Shown: in pieces, positions 47,560 to 59,259 of the stretch
Numbering within the stretch: the stretch's first letter is position 1
Layout of the letters: every line of letters begins with the position of its first letter
NCBI GenBank assembly: GCA_009760855.2
Contig: WPIO01000095.1
Coordinates: 1,459,001-1,523,000 of the forward strand
Reading direction: 5' to 3'
Length of the DNA: 64,000 nucleotides
Origin: Cristatella mucedo
Lineage: Eukaryota > Bryozoa > Phylactolaemata > Cristatellidae
Translations under genes and position numbers: made by a program
The notes under the pieces: generated by a model
What the model was told of the DNA's origin: nothing
Database searches by the model: none
The model's input: only the letters and a program-made list of their open reading frames with translations

Positions 47560-48129
47560 CGCCCCTTTGACCTTAAGGTCACAAGTTTCCAGCTGCAATG
47601 CAAGTAGCTGCACTGTACCATAGTTTAAGCAAGTTCCCTTGCCCCCTGACGTACAGATCAGTCCACGACTTAGTCGGAAAACCAACGCGGGCGCTGCAGT
47701 TCCGACCGCATGCGAAGCTGGTGGCCGCCCCTTTCCTCTGTCCCGTCATACTCATCATCTTCGCCTCTTATCTGGGAGGGTGCTGGCAGCTTGGCCGGTT
47801 ATACTGGCTCAGCGTTCGGAACTAGCCTGACGTCCGACACATGTCTTCTGATTCCGTTCACCTCGACACCAAGGCCGTGAGTCCCCGAGGTTACAGTCAA
47901 TTCCGGCAATTCTGTCGTACACCGTGCATCGGCTGGTTTCGCAAAAACCCTTTTGCCCGCTGTGTAGCTGGTGGGAGATTGGGCGTTGCAGTGCTGTGCT
48001 TTCTTCGGCTGGAGCGGGCACCGCCATTCATACGTAAATAACCGCCAGTGAGGCACGGTTTCGCACTTTATTCCCTCAGTCGGCGCCGAGTTGTACCAGT
48101 ACACCATATCTAGTACTCTTCTACAGGGG

Positions 48130-48592
48130 CGAGCAGCCTAGCCCTTGATAGTCCGATGCATGCATTCGACTATGCCGTTGCCTTCCGGTCGGTAAGCACA
48201 CCGGTAGATGGTCTCAACGCCCCAGCGATCGCAGAGACGCCGAACTGCCTCAGATCAGAACGAGGTGCTGTTGTCCATCAGAAGCTGTGTGAGTGGGCCT
48301 CTATCTCGAAGGATTTGCTCCAGCACTCTGGTGATAAGGTACACCTCTTCGCTAGGAATATGCCACCATAGCATAAATCTGCTGGGCCCACAATCCACCA
48401 GCGTCAGATATTTCTCGTTGGGTAGTGTGTGACATCGATCGCAAGACGAGACCAGAGTTTGGTGACTTCAAGACTGCCTCGCTGCCACGAAATAGGCGAC
48501 GGATCCACTGATCTGCAGCGCAGACTGGAACGAACAATTCGTTCTACATTGGATCTGCGGATGCTCACATTATGGTGACATAGCCTCGCCAA
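48130..48592 (-). pseudogene. Integrase remnant of the LTR element
   Basis: An HHCC-like start (CHHN and SLRCRS) precedes the catalytic core: Asp in AIDVTHYP (48434-48436), Asp in LLMDNSTSF (48273-48275) and Glu in GIVECMHRTIKG (48165-48167). The last two are 35 residues apart, the D,D35E spacing, but a stop lies between them and a frameshift separates the first two. Confidence 0.85.
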
Positions 48593-48809
48593 GTATAGCG
48601 TCCTGTCGACGCCCAGGTTGGGCAGATTGTAGAATTGCTTTATGTCGATATTGGGAGCGCCAAACTGACCTCAAGAGCGACGGCACCTGTACAGCAAGTC
48701 GTGAACTTCAACCACCTTACTCACGTACTCGCGTCAGCTGGTCCGCTTTGTTCTCCGGCGACCTTACTAGGCTTACAGTCATCTCCAGATTGCACTCTGT
48801 TACAATATC

Positions 48810-49214
48810 TTAGAGTAGGCCCAATCGTCGTCGAATTATCGCCTCTCCCATGCCGCGCGTCCTCACGGGTTTATCTCCATCGATCAATGACTTCAGCCAA
48901 CCAAACACCGAAGTCGAATTAGTCAAAATTTGCACTTTCTGAAGTCTCAACGCAATAGTGATGTTAAGGCCTTTGATGACGGCTTCAAGCTCGGCAGTGT
49001 TGACATTCGAGGTATCGTCCGGCTTTCGAAGCCACGAGGCATCCTCAACCACTTTACCGTCAATCTCAAGGCACATTCCAATAGCGATGCTGCACGCATC
49101 GCACCACAATTTTCCACTGACGACATTGGACACCTGCCACGTGCCAGTCACCGGATCAGATGCTAACACCCTGCGATGGGCGTCGTGAGCAATTTCCAGA
49201 ACCTCACTCGGCAC
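48810..49214 (-). pseudogene. RNase H remnant of the LTR element
   Basis: LWCDACSIAIGMCLEIDG carries the first catalytic Asp and NTAELEAVIKGL the Glu. The third site reads ILTNSTSVFGW where active enzymes have TDS. The frame is the same as that of the RT. Confidence 0.82.
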
Positions 49215-49253
49215 TTTGCTGTCCCAGTCCTGATCACTGGCTATACGTTTGAG

Positions 49254-49883
49254 TTAACTGCAAGCGGGTCGCAGCCAGCCGGCTACCGGGAACTGCCCGG
49301 CGAGTTGCGCACACCAAGAAAATAACTCTCGACGAGTCAGCACTGACTGTACTGAGCCTATGGCATTATCTCGGTGCCATACGAGCTCGTTGCGTTTACT
49401 GTCAATACGGAGGCCTAGGACACGACCACCCTCTAACTTTTCAGGTGGTTTTGCTTCAAGTCCGTACTCTCGGAGAAGCTCGATCACACGGTCGTTTGAG
49501 ACGATATCATTGTTCGCCAAAATATCGTTAACATACGAATATGTGCCGGATCTGACTCGCTCATCCATGGACAACACTTTATTTAAGATGACAGTCATTG
49601 TTTTTGGTGCAACGTTAAGGCCGAAACCCATGCGAGTCAGGCAGTATCGGCGGCCATGAAATTCAACCACCTGGTACTTCCACAATCATGGGTCAATGTG
49701 AATTTGCAAATAGGCCTTACGCAGGTCCACAACGCTTACGTTGCGTCCCATTCGCCGCCATGCACGAAATTTATCGCTGCACACGTCCCCTTCAGCCGTG
49801 TGGCTCGACACGAACTGGTTGAGCTCACGATAGTCGAGGACGGGTCTCTCTTTCCCTTTGCTGCTTTTGACCACCGCCATCAA
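49254..49883 (-). pseudogene. Reverse transcriptase remnant of the LTR element
   Basis: VLDYRELNQF and VVDLRKAYLQIHID give RT motifs 1-3, followed by FGLNVAPKTM and the motif C position YVNDILA at 49524-49535. The first Asp of the catalytic YxDD pair is replaced by Asn. A single in-frame TGA at 49686 separates the two halves, so the RT was in one frame with the RNase H. Confidence 0.88.
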
Positions 49884-49974
49884 GGGAATCAGCTCGCCGC
49901 ACTACCCGTGAAAAAGTTGAAGCCAACCACACTTTATCCAGTCCTCCACTTCCCGTTCATATTCTGCTTCTACC

Positions 49975-50592
49975 TCAGCCGGGATGCGATATGAGGACAC
50001 GCGGTTCTGCAGCAAGGGGGCCTGTACGCCTTCTTTCCAGCTCTAGTGCACGTGCCACGAGCCATCGTGGAATACGGCAGTAAAATCTTTGTCGGAGACT
50101 GTAAGCTCGCTCGAATTTCCTACCTTTGCAACGAGCGAGACGTCGGTGGCCGAGCGAGACGTCGGTGGCCAGGGGAGAGCGAGGGCAGGTTACACTGTTT
50201 CTTTCGCCACGGATGCATTCAGTCGCTGGGGCCTCATTACCGAAGTCAACTTGGCCTTCACTGCCGTGCCCTACACGGACGCCGCCAAGCGCTCTTATGA
50301 CATCTATCCTAAGGATGATGTCACAGCCAGCAATTATATCGGTCACCAAATAATTAACCTCCAGCGGAACTCCTTTCATTATCAAACTGACCTTACACGT
50401 AGAGGTACAGAGAGCGAGGTCACCGTTCATCATCAAGATACCCTCCCTCGAAGGCTGCAGATCACGAGAGGAGGCCAGCACTGCTGCAAGCACCGTGCGG
50501 GAGCAGCCGGTGTCAACAAGTGCAGTAGCGAGCTGGCCATTCAAAATCACGCTGCCAATGGAGGGCAGTCGCGCCGAAGTCAAGGGGAACAC
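49975..50592 (-). pseudogene. Retropepsin-like protease remnant of the LTR element
   Basis: ALVDTGCSRTVL holds the aspartic protease DTG active site. DIILRIDVIRALGGV follows at the usual distance, equivalent to the second conserved hydrophobic strand. It lies in a different frame from the RT, and a short duplicated GACGTCGGTGGCC occurs near 50145-50172. Confidence 0.85.
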
Positions 50593-50618
50593 GCTGGCGC
50601 CGGTGGTGGCGGCTCCCC

Positions 50619-51185
50619 TCAGTCGTTGTTTTGATCGCCAAATTTTTTAGCACATGCAGCAGCTAGATGATTCGGATCGCCGCAGATCCAGCAAAGTCGC
50701 ACGTGCGGCCCGCTGCGAAAAGGCTGGTCGGTGTACCGCCTTAGCGAGTCCGGCCTAGACTGCACCACAACGCCACGGGTCTCAGTGCGTCGATCCTCAA
50801 AACGGCCGGCGAGACATGCCTCACTTGAAGAGACAAAGTTCCTCGACCTTTCAACCAGCACGGGCAAATCAGTTTTGGTAAGCGAGCATGCTGCTCGAAG
50901 TTACCGCTTTACGTCATCGGGTAGGCCCGAAACAAATTCGCACTTCAGCAAAGACTCCGGGGGATACGCAGGCGCCCCCCCCCCCGCTTGAGCAGCAAAG
51001 ACAATGGACGCCAAGTGAACAAGGTCGGCCAGGTAGACGTCTGGCGACTCACCATCTCGAAGTTTTCTGCTCGACAACACGTCGTACGCGCGGAAGCAAC
51101 CGGGCGAAAACGCGGGGCTGAGTGCGCGTTTCACCTTCGTGTAGTAACTTTTTATCACTGTCTGCCAGCCCTTCATAGACGGCAA
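50619..51185 (-). pseudogene. gag remnant with CCHC zinc knuckle
   Basis: The N-terminal part reads RALSPAFSPGCFRAYDVLSS and LVHLASIV, followed by SLLKCEFVSGLPDDVKR, the typical end of a gypsy gag capsid. A single zinc knuckle, CWICGDPNHLAAAC, has CX2CX4HX4C spacing near 50680. A poly-C run near 50975 lies inside the frame. Confidence 0.8.
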
Positions 51186-51365
51186 AAGCTACGCCTGTTT
51201 AATACAAGGGCACGAGTGCGGTGAGATCGTTATCTTTAACCTTGTTTGCCTTGGCCATGGAGTCCAGTCAATGTACCCGCTGGACGAAGTCCATTTTGCC
51301 GTCATAAGGTCCGATTTTGTCTAGCATAACCATTGATGCCATCGACTCCATCCCACGAAAAAGCT

Positions 51366-51676
51366 TGTGCTTTGATTCACCTTGCACATAGAACGCCCGC
51401 ACAGAACCAACACCAGCAATGTATTCTAATACTCACAGAGCAGAGGGAGCACGACTTCACTCGCCTCTCTCGCCCACTCCAGTGCCCTCTCCTCGACTCC
51501 GGCTATGCCTTGGCCGACCCCGATGGTGAATCCCCCACCTGTTCACCAGTGGGTTATCGACCTGTGTCAAGTCCTCATTAGAAGCCAACCAACGCTGTGC
51601 ACAGGCCCCTCTCGAGGGTGCTCCCACCAGCTGTTTAGGAGTGGAGTGGTACCGGCCTGCATATACTCAGACCACA
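51366..51676 (-). repeat. 5' LTR
   Basis: A 311-base copy of the terminal repeat at the upstream end of the element. The sequence just inside, TTTTTCGTGGGATGGAGTC on the minus strand, is where a tRNA primer site is expected; TGGGATGGAGTC would suit a tRNA ending in CCA, but I could not identify the tRNA. Confidence 0.95.
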
Positions 51677-53900
51677 GGTCGCACAATAGCATCACCTATT
51701 AGAAGAGCCAGGGCTTTTATTCCAGCCACAGGCTTAGGGTGTCCTATGAGCAGCAGGTCGGTTGTATCATCATTGTTTTTCAGAAAGTTTTCCGACATCC
51801 TGGATTGAACATCGGCAAGGCAAGCATTCAGTTTCTTAGTTGCTGCAGCAGATTCCGACGGTTTGAATGACAAATACAACTGAGTATCGTTAGCATAAAA
51901 TGACATCCCATTTAATTGGCCTTAATCACTTTTCCCAGAGGTTGTGTATAAATGGAAAACAACAATGGACCGAGTACAGATCCTTGAGGGACTCCACAGC
52001 TGAACCTTCTCGAGAGTGAGACCTGACCCCGACACGACACGGATTGAACGTGATCAGACAAGTACGATTTAAACCACGCCAGTGCTTCGTCTGCCGGACC
52101 GATCGTTGTTCTCAATTGTTCAAACAGAACATCGTGATCAATGGTGTCGAAGGCAGCAGAAATATCTAGTAAAGCTAGGGTAGTGACATTCCCGTCGTCG
52201 TTGCCACGTAGAATGTCATTGCTAACACGGAGGAGAGCAGTTTCAGTGGAGTGCTGCCTCTTGAACCCTGATTGAAAATGTTTCTGACATTCCATTATTT
52301 TCAATATGTTCTACCAGCTGCTCAGCAACAATGTTTTCAAGAATCTGTGAGAAGAAAGGAAGACGTTAAACTGGGCGATAGTTTACAAGGACCTCTGTAT
52401 CTAATCCAGGCTTTTTAAGTATGGGTCGAACGATCGCCGATTTGAAGGACTTGGGGACGACCCCATTTCCCAGAGAAGCATCTTAAATCTTGGTTATGGC
52501 AGGGCTAAGTTGGTCTGCCAGTGAAGACCACAGAGATGAAGATATAGGGTCTTCAGGAGACGAGCTCGTTTGGCTAGACCCTATTAAGGTAGCCACATGG
52601 CATGCAGAAACCTCGGAGAACCTTTTAAGGAAGGTCACAGGTTGTGGAACCGCAATTGCTTTAGCCAGAGGGGGCTAAATGGAGGTACGAATGTGCACAA
52701 TTTTTTTAGTAAAGAAGGCTGGAAACCTTTCGGCTGAGCCCTTAATATCTGGGCAGTCAGACATCACAGCATTGGCCAGTAAACGGTGTAATGTCTTATA
52801 ACTCTGATTAGGGCCCGAGTGGCAGGAATTCAGCTTTCGGATGAAGAAAGAAGCCCTGTTTTTTAAAGCTTTTGCGTGTAAACTCGAAGGAAGTCTTTGA
52901 AATTGACTAGATCTGCATCAGACCCCGATTTCTTGAAACGACGTTTAAGCCTTCGCTTACCCCGGTGCATCTTTATGGGTTTTTGGTAAATGGAAAGGAA
53001 TCTCCACGACTTTGAACACGGATAGAACGAACGGGAGCATGCTTGTCAAGAGCACTCCGGAGTGTCATGTTCATCGCATCAGTGGTCATCAGTATCAGCA
53101 TCAGTATCAAGGCTGCCGGTCGAGTGTCAATGCAGATCGAGAAGACCTGCATCACAAACAGATTTCAAAAACTTGTCTATGTCAATGCTTCGTAAGTTAC
53201 GTCGTTTGACAAGTTCGACATTACCCTGTACGTACAAGGGAGCAGGAACATTAAAAGAGACTGAACAATTGTCTGAGAGGGTGAGTGGGCCCACCACATG
53301 GTCAGTGGGGAGGACTTGCTTAGTGATCACGAGATCTAGAATATGGTTACCGACGTGGGTGGTAGGATTAACGTGTTGGACCAAGCCAAAATTCTCCAGA
53401 CAGTCAAGAAATGAGTGGACCTGGCGGTTGCTAGTTTTGTTAACGTGAATATTGAAGTTTCCTACAATCAGTAACGGCCTGTCACACGAAAATATTTTAG
53501 CGAGGAACTCTTAAAATTCCTCTATAAACAAGTTTAGACAGCCAGAAGGAGCCGAGTATATCACAACAGTGAGAGGTATTGTCTTGTATGAAGACCTGAT
53601 TGCAACCGATTCAAACAAGGGCCCATGCGAAAACTGCACATCTTAGAGCCAAACGATTCGCGAACCACAATTGCAACCCGCCACAAACCTTGTTCACCTG
53701 CCAAAGGCTTTTAATGGGCGGTCCATTCACAAGTGACATGCATTGCCCTCCAACCACAAAGCCTGCTTTTACTAACCTGCCCCTTTCCAGAATCAACGAA
53801 CGAGTCTTGCTAATGTTTAAAACCATCTGATACTACGTGAACGACTCAACCAAACACTTCAATGCCCAACTAAGCTAGTCGGTAAGCAGGGAATGATAGT
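51677..53900 (-). mobile_element. LINE-B, 5' portion (endonuclease and RT)
   Basis: The minus strand carries an AP-type endonuclease, with GNFNIHV near 53470 (GDFN in active forms) and VGNHILDLVITK with LSDN near 53290 (SDH in active forms). Then the RT: FQSGFKRQHSTETALLRV, LALLDISAAFDTIDHDVLFE, CGVPQGSVLGPLLFSIYTQP, and FYANDTQLYLSF where YADD is expected. It joins the 46425-47254 part once the LTR element is removed. The 5' end is unclear, near 53830-53900. Confidence 0.88.
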
Positions 53901-54129
53901 AATGTAACTCACGAGCTTCTGCAATCTCGGTAGACGTTCATTCTCGGCTACAGTTATATCTGAGACTACATTCATTACGTACAAGACACAAAAGAATTGT
54001 GTCCAACTTTGTCCCTTAAATGTTGAAGCCGTGCCTTGTCTGAAATGGCTATCTGACAACGAAGCCCACAAAACCTCAAACACCAACCTTCACCATCACC
54101 GATTTTAAGCTACTGCTTGCCTATGTGAA

Positions 54130-54182
54130 TTTCTCTCTCCCTCTCTCGCTCTCACTCTCTCTCTCTCTCTCTCTCTCTCTTT
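54130..54182. repeat. (CT)n microsatellite
   Basis: About 50 bases of CT repeats with a few CCT interruptions. Confidence 0.9.
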
Positions 54183-54189
54183 AGAGAGT

Positions 54190-55970
54190 AAGATCCTGGG
54201 TGGTTCAGAGTCTTTGACTTTGACTTTCTGGCTAGCTTCTGTCTTGCCAGTGAATCTGTGAAAACTTCTTGATTATGCAAACGGGCATGTGTGTGCAAAG
54301 AAAGCAAAGCGAATTGCCCAAGGCAACAGCACAATGCAGCCACAGAGGTTTAAATAAGAGTAATCTCTACTTCAAGATTGCATTCCGCTCGGCAGTACTG
54401 CGACGCAATGAAAACAAGAATAATCTTCAGAAAACCTCCCAAAAAGCTGAGGGCTACTGCTGGTTGTCCAGGCACCAGTTCCAGACCGATGCTGCAAGCA
54501 GAGATTAGGTTTGATTTTATTACTCCTCACTTCGATCGTTCCAGTAGCCTAATCAACTGGCTACCCAAGACGACTGGTGCGAGGCTAACATTCGGATACC
54601 GAGTAGAAGTTCAGTATCTGGATGTTAGACAGGCAGAGTGAAAACCACGTAGCAGCCGATAGAAAAGGCAAGCATAGAAGACTCGCGGATCAACATGTGG
54701 ATTAATCGCTTGCCACCGTGGAATGCCTCGACAGCGGCTCACGGTATGCCAAGCTATGAAGGTTAACGGAGGCTCATGTGCTGGGTAGACATCGTCTTCA
54801 CCTCGGACATGATATCAATAACTGGACATCGCCCTAACCCTAGACATCATATCAATCCCAAAGTCTTCGCATGCATCTTGTTGTGTGGCTTCTTGCACAG
54901 TCGGTTGCTCTTCTATGCCAAGCTGGCTTCACTTGCTCTCTGTCATGCCCTCTTCGTTTACGCGTATGATGCAATTATGTCATTGAGATTTGCGAGCTTA
55001 CTGCCCGAAAATGTCCGTCTATCCCTGCCCGGTAGCACATTCGGCATCTACAGTACATCTACGGCCAGCAATGAGTTGAACAGGCCGGTCATATCGACAT
55101 TGAAGATCTCAGCCGCCTGGATCTGTTGCTCTTCTTTCTGGTTCATGAGGTTCTCAATGTCTTGGACAATCACCGCCGGATCCGCCGAACCAGCTGCTCA
55201 TACGGCCTCTGTGACACGAGCCCAACACGACAGATAGCTTTTATGACCCAGCTATCCGACGCTACAATTCAACGAGCGTTTTGAGTGTTTGTACCTTGGT
55301 GAATTCGTGGGTGACACGAAATTCGAACCGCTAAAAATATTCGCGCATTTAACCACTTTTTTATTTGATTTTGATTTGACCAATTTTTGACCACTGTCGC
55401 CTCCTCAAACTTTACAAACCCCCTGCCGTCGACGACATGGCTGGTCGCAGGTACATCCTGATTGAGGCATAGCTCCACCCACCGGCAGCTATGCTTCCAG
55501 ATGCCTACAGACGGCTCCTTCGGGCAGCCGCACTTCTTTTGTTACGCTTGCTAACAAAGATGTTGAAAGGTGTGGCAAGACGCATGGTCATTTTATCTGC
55601 CAAACTTAATGGCGCTCAACCGAGCCTGGCGTATTTGGCAGTTAGCCCTGCCCCCCCCCCCCATGGCCTGCCCATCCTTACCGGTGTGATGGCTCACGAA
55701 AGCTCACCTCGTGATCATCGGCCTGGCAAGCTATAGCTGTCCGGCCTTGATGGAAGCTGTTTGATGCTCATTATTTGGTGAATGTAGACAAATAGGTGAT
55801 CTTTGTTTTATACGTCATTCCGCAGCAACTTTGAACTGAGCTAGTACTACAAGGTTCAAGCCTGTTTCAGAACAAAGCTCTATTAGCTGGAAAACCTGGT
55901 CGAGCCATAAGCACAGCCTGGTTCAAGAGGCAACTTGCTAATGGGCATGAAGTTAGCACATCCTGGCTAG
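54190..55970. other. No gene recognised
   Basis: About 1.8 kb with open frames of up to 153 codons (54776-55237, plus) that do not resemble a known family. The minus strand near 55080-55200 has an open segment (VIVQDIENLMNQKEEQQIQA) that could be a small exon, but I cannot support it. Confidence 0.3.
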
Positions 55971-55971
55971 T

Positions 55972-56108
<137 letters not shown>

Positions 56109-56449
56109 GCCGGCAGCATATTGCTTCTGCTGTTTGCTCTTTCCTATGTCCAACCGAAATTCCCAATCGTCACTTGAACTGGCAAAAGTATTTAGCCAGT
56201 GTATTCCCTATCGCAGAAAGTCTTATTTCACACGGAGAAAAAACAGTGGAGACTTCTCAAAGGAAGTGGAATAGACACTGCTGTTGAGGCACAGATCTTA
56301 TCAGAAAAATAACGATGGGAAGACATTTTAAAGACAGGTCTCGGCTGTATTAAGTCCTTGGTCTCAAAAAATTGGGCATTGTTCTGTCACAAGAGAGTCT
56401 TCGCTTGAATGTTGAGAAAAACATTTGAAAACTTATTAGGACTTCTTCC

Positions 56450-56920
56450 ACGTCTAGCTCAATACTATACTATGCTAGAGTCATTCCAGGACCACGCAAG
56501 AAAGGATCCACAGTCAGCCTCTTATCAGTCTTTTTAAATCCATAGAGAGTTCCTTAGTACATCCACAGTTATAGAAAAGCTGCTCATCGACATACGGCGA
56601 AATAAGTACTACGGATTTGCTCCGATAGGTCCTAGATTGTGGAATTCACTTCCACAATTCTTACGCAACGACAGCTACTCTCCTGCTGCCGACCATGGCA
56701 TATCCTTTCCAACCGCCGTGAGCTGGTACTTCCACCCTATTCACTACTTCAACTTCTCTCCTGACTCAGCAATGCTTCTCACTTGCACTTTGTTTCGTGA
56801 GATGAAGTCTGTTGGCAACCGAATGCGTACCGAAAATGTGGGCTTTAAAAACTTTTCTGCATAGCACCCACATAGACTGTGTGGCTTTGTGAAATTCCAG
56901 ACGGAGATTCGTGCATCGAA
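56450..56920 (+). mobile_element. LINE-B 3' fragment
   Basis: LWNSLPQFLRNDSYSPAADH and FREMKSVGNRMRTEN mark the end of the LINE-B ORF; the UTR runs to about 56915 with TTCCAGACGGAGATTCG. It is closest to the copies at 28780-29110 and 46440-46930. Confidence 0.8.
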
Positions 56921-56929
56921 TTTTGTTTG

Positions 56930-57480
56930 AGTCAACTGCCGATTTGGTACCCCGTGGGCAAATCTTTAGGTCATTAGCTACGTCGATGTTGATTTTGCCA
57001 ACCAAACAGTCACCATCAAAGAGTCTTTCCCGGGCATTCTCCAAATCTTTGTTAAAGATGCCGGGGCATTTGAACGCCTCGTCTTTGATAAACTTGAATC
57101 TGACCAAAAGTTCTTCCAAGATTGCAGGTCGCAGTGCTACGACAACGTAGCAGTAATGTCTGGCCACTTTTCAGGTGTCCAAAAGAAAGTTATTTCCAGA
57201 AATGAGAAGGCAATTTTTGTAAAGTGTGATAACTACAGCTTAAACCAGGCCGGAGTTCATATTGTGAGTGATGATTCCATAGTCCCTATCTTTTTTGGAA
57301 CAATGGAGACCACCTACTTATTCTTTTCAAGATAAACTCTGAGGCAGGAAGAACTGAAGAAAGTCTTAGCCATCACTGTCAAAAGTGACTCTGCAACAAG
57401 ATGGAGTGCAAGAGTGGTGGCTGTTAAAGCTATCAGTGATAGGCTGAACAGGCTTTTTGGAGCAACTATCTGAGGACACA
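56930..57480 (+). pseudogene. hAT-type transposase relic (DUF4371/ZMYM-like)
   Basis: An open stretch reads TIKESFPGILQIFVKDAGAF, then DCRSQCYDNVAVMSGHFSGV, AIFVKCDNYSLNQAGVHI and, after a frame break, DSATRWSARVVAV. This order is that of the catalytic region of hAT transposases of the DUF4371 type, also found in ZMYM1-like proteins. Only the middle third is present and it ends in stops. It immediately abuts the LINE-B fragment on the left. Confidence 0.75.
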
Positions 57481-57589
57481 AGAGGAACACTTGAAACGTG
57501 AAGTCAAGCTGTCAGTCTTTTACATTATATTTACATTTGAAGATGCCATCTGAATCTCGTTTACCAAATTCTACCTGCAGCAAACCAAG

Positions 57590-58500
57590 TCTTGCTATAT
57601 GCAAGCTTTTCTAGATAGCGTTTCATTTCCAAGTTTTAGGAATCGCTCCTTTTTTGGTTCAGAATGGTATTTTACATCTATTTCAATGACCAAACTGATC
57701 CTTTACGGGTCAAATTGCGTAGACTATCTGATTCATTTCACCTGTCTTATGTTCATGGTCCCACTCACGACAGAGGTTACACACTCAAAATACTCTTTCA
57801 CGATCGTATTCTGTCAAGTCCTGTTATTAATTTTGTATTCCTGTTATTCCTAAATTCTAGTCATCTGACCTCTTGTGAATCTCATTCAGTGTACAGTTTG
57901 TGCCCACGTTAGCACATACATAGCTTTTTTAGCACCTATATAGAGCAGATCGCGGCGTAGAATTCCACTCTTTAGGTAATATACCGCTGAATCTTAAACA
58001 CCTGTTTCTCGCTTTACCTTAATCAGCACCCTATAGCCCACCATTAATGATTGCATCTCAAAGTTAATCTCATAGCCTAAGAAGAATCTTGGCCCTCTAA
58101 ACCCGCAATGCTGTCCGTTGTTTGACATGCTTGGATTACTGCTTCCTTATGTAACTAGCATAACAAATACTTCTTTTGACTCGGATCTCGTCTCTGTATC
58201 TGTCAAAAAGGTTGTCATTATGTCACCCATTAAGAAGGCAGTGCTAGACCGGAAGTACCTCAGCAATTTTCGATCAGCCCCCTTGCTGCCTTTCCTACAA
58301 AAGGCAGTGGACAGAGTGAGCACAAACAGAATAACGGGTGGACATCTAATCAATTCAGCTTGTCACGCACGGCTGGGCACCGACCTGGCACATGAGCTGG
58401 AGCTGGCACATGCCCAGAGCGAAGCACTGTCAAGCAGAGCAGCTGCATCGCCGCCACATCCCCGAAATATGAAATAATAATTATAGTTTACCCCTTCGTT
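57590..58500 (+). mobile_element. LINE fragment, endonuclease end to early RT
   Basis: HLSYVHGPTHDRGYTLKILF near 57750 is the C-terminal endonuclease signature of L2/CR1 elements. From 58118 the RT start reads LLLPYVTSITNTSFDSDLV, then SPIKKAVLDRKYLSNFR and LPFLQKAVDRV. The catalytic motifs of the RT are missing, so it is truncated at its 3' end, unlike most LINE copies. Confidence 0.7.
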
Positions 58501-58504
58501 TACC

Positions 58505-59250
58505 CCTTCCTACGCTACGCACAGACTAATCGTTAGGAGCTGCGCCGGCCTATGTAAGACGGCAGCCTATCGTGCAAATACAATTGTCATGTACAGCCAG
58601 TGAAGAAAACTCACCCCCAGGAAGAAAGAAGGAACGTTACTCCGAGGCAACCGCCCTCCCAGGATCGATGAAAGCTAAGATCTGTCTAAGAACAACACAG
58701 TCAACGCTCCTTAGAAGCACTGAGCAGACGTACAGGAGTTCTGGGACTTAGCTCGCTCGGCATTGCGACTGCTATTGAGCTTGCTTTTCGGTAGAACTGT
58801 TTTGACTATCTGAATCAAAGCATTGTCTACATCGCATTTGTTGCTTGGAATGGCAAACAAGCCTTCATTGTAGCCGTCGTATTCAGTAAATAGGCTCTAC
58901 ATAGAAATTCGGGACGGTCAAAGGCATTTGTCTGCACCGATTGGCCGTACCCGTTTTTTTCTTTGAGCGATGAACGAGACTCTCGTCTTTATTCCTCTAG
59001 GGCATACATATACAAGTTAGGGGCTGACTAACCACAAATAAGGGAGTGCATGCTGTGGTGAGCCACTGTGGAGGGCCACATGCTTACATCAAAGGCTGCA
59101 CTGAGCCAGGTGCTTAACCACCGCAGGTGGGGCATACATTAGTGCCTAGAAGCAACAGACACACACAATATCCCTTCCCCCATAGAATGTCAAAAAACCA
59201 CAATACTTAGCCAGCCTGACAGGGTAGGGGCTGAGCTCACGGCTCGAAAC
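58505..59250. other. No gene recognised
   Basis: This 750-base stretch showed no protein or repeat match that I can support. Confidence 0.4.
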
Positions 59251-59259
59251 TCGTGCAGG

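Larger units (their letters stand above)
47255..51676 (-). mobile_element. Ty3/gypsy-type LTR retrotransposon, full length, inactive
   Basis: Two direct terminal repeats of 305 and 311 bases start TGTG and end CACA, and the target duplication GGTCG flanks both sides (47250-47254 and 51677-51681). On the minus strand the order is gag, protease, RT, RNase H, integrase, the Ty3/gypsy order. A purine-rich AAAGGGG stands directly before the 3' LTR. Stops, frameshifts and lost catalytic residues mark it as inactive. About 30 mismatches between the LTRs, counted by hand, indicate an old insertion. It sits inside LINE-B RT sequence. Confidence 0.95.

Noticed and set aside
55060-55200. Minus-strand open segment with VIVQDIENLMNQKEEQQIQA as a host exon
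   Set aside because: No convincing splice borders and no family recognised.
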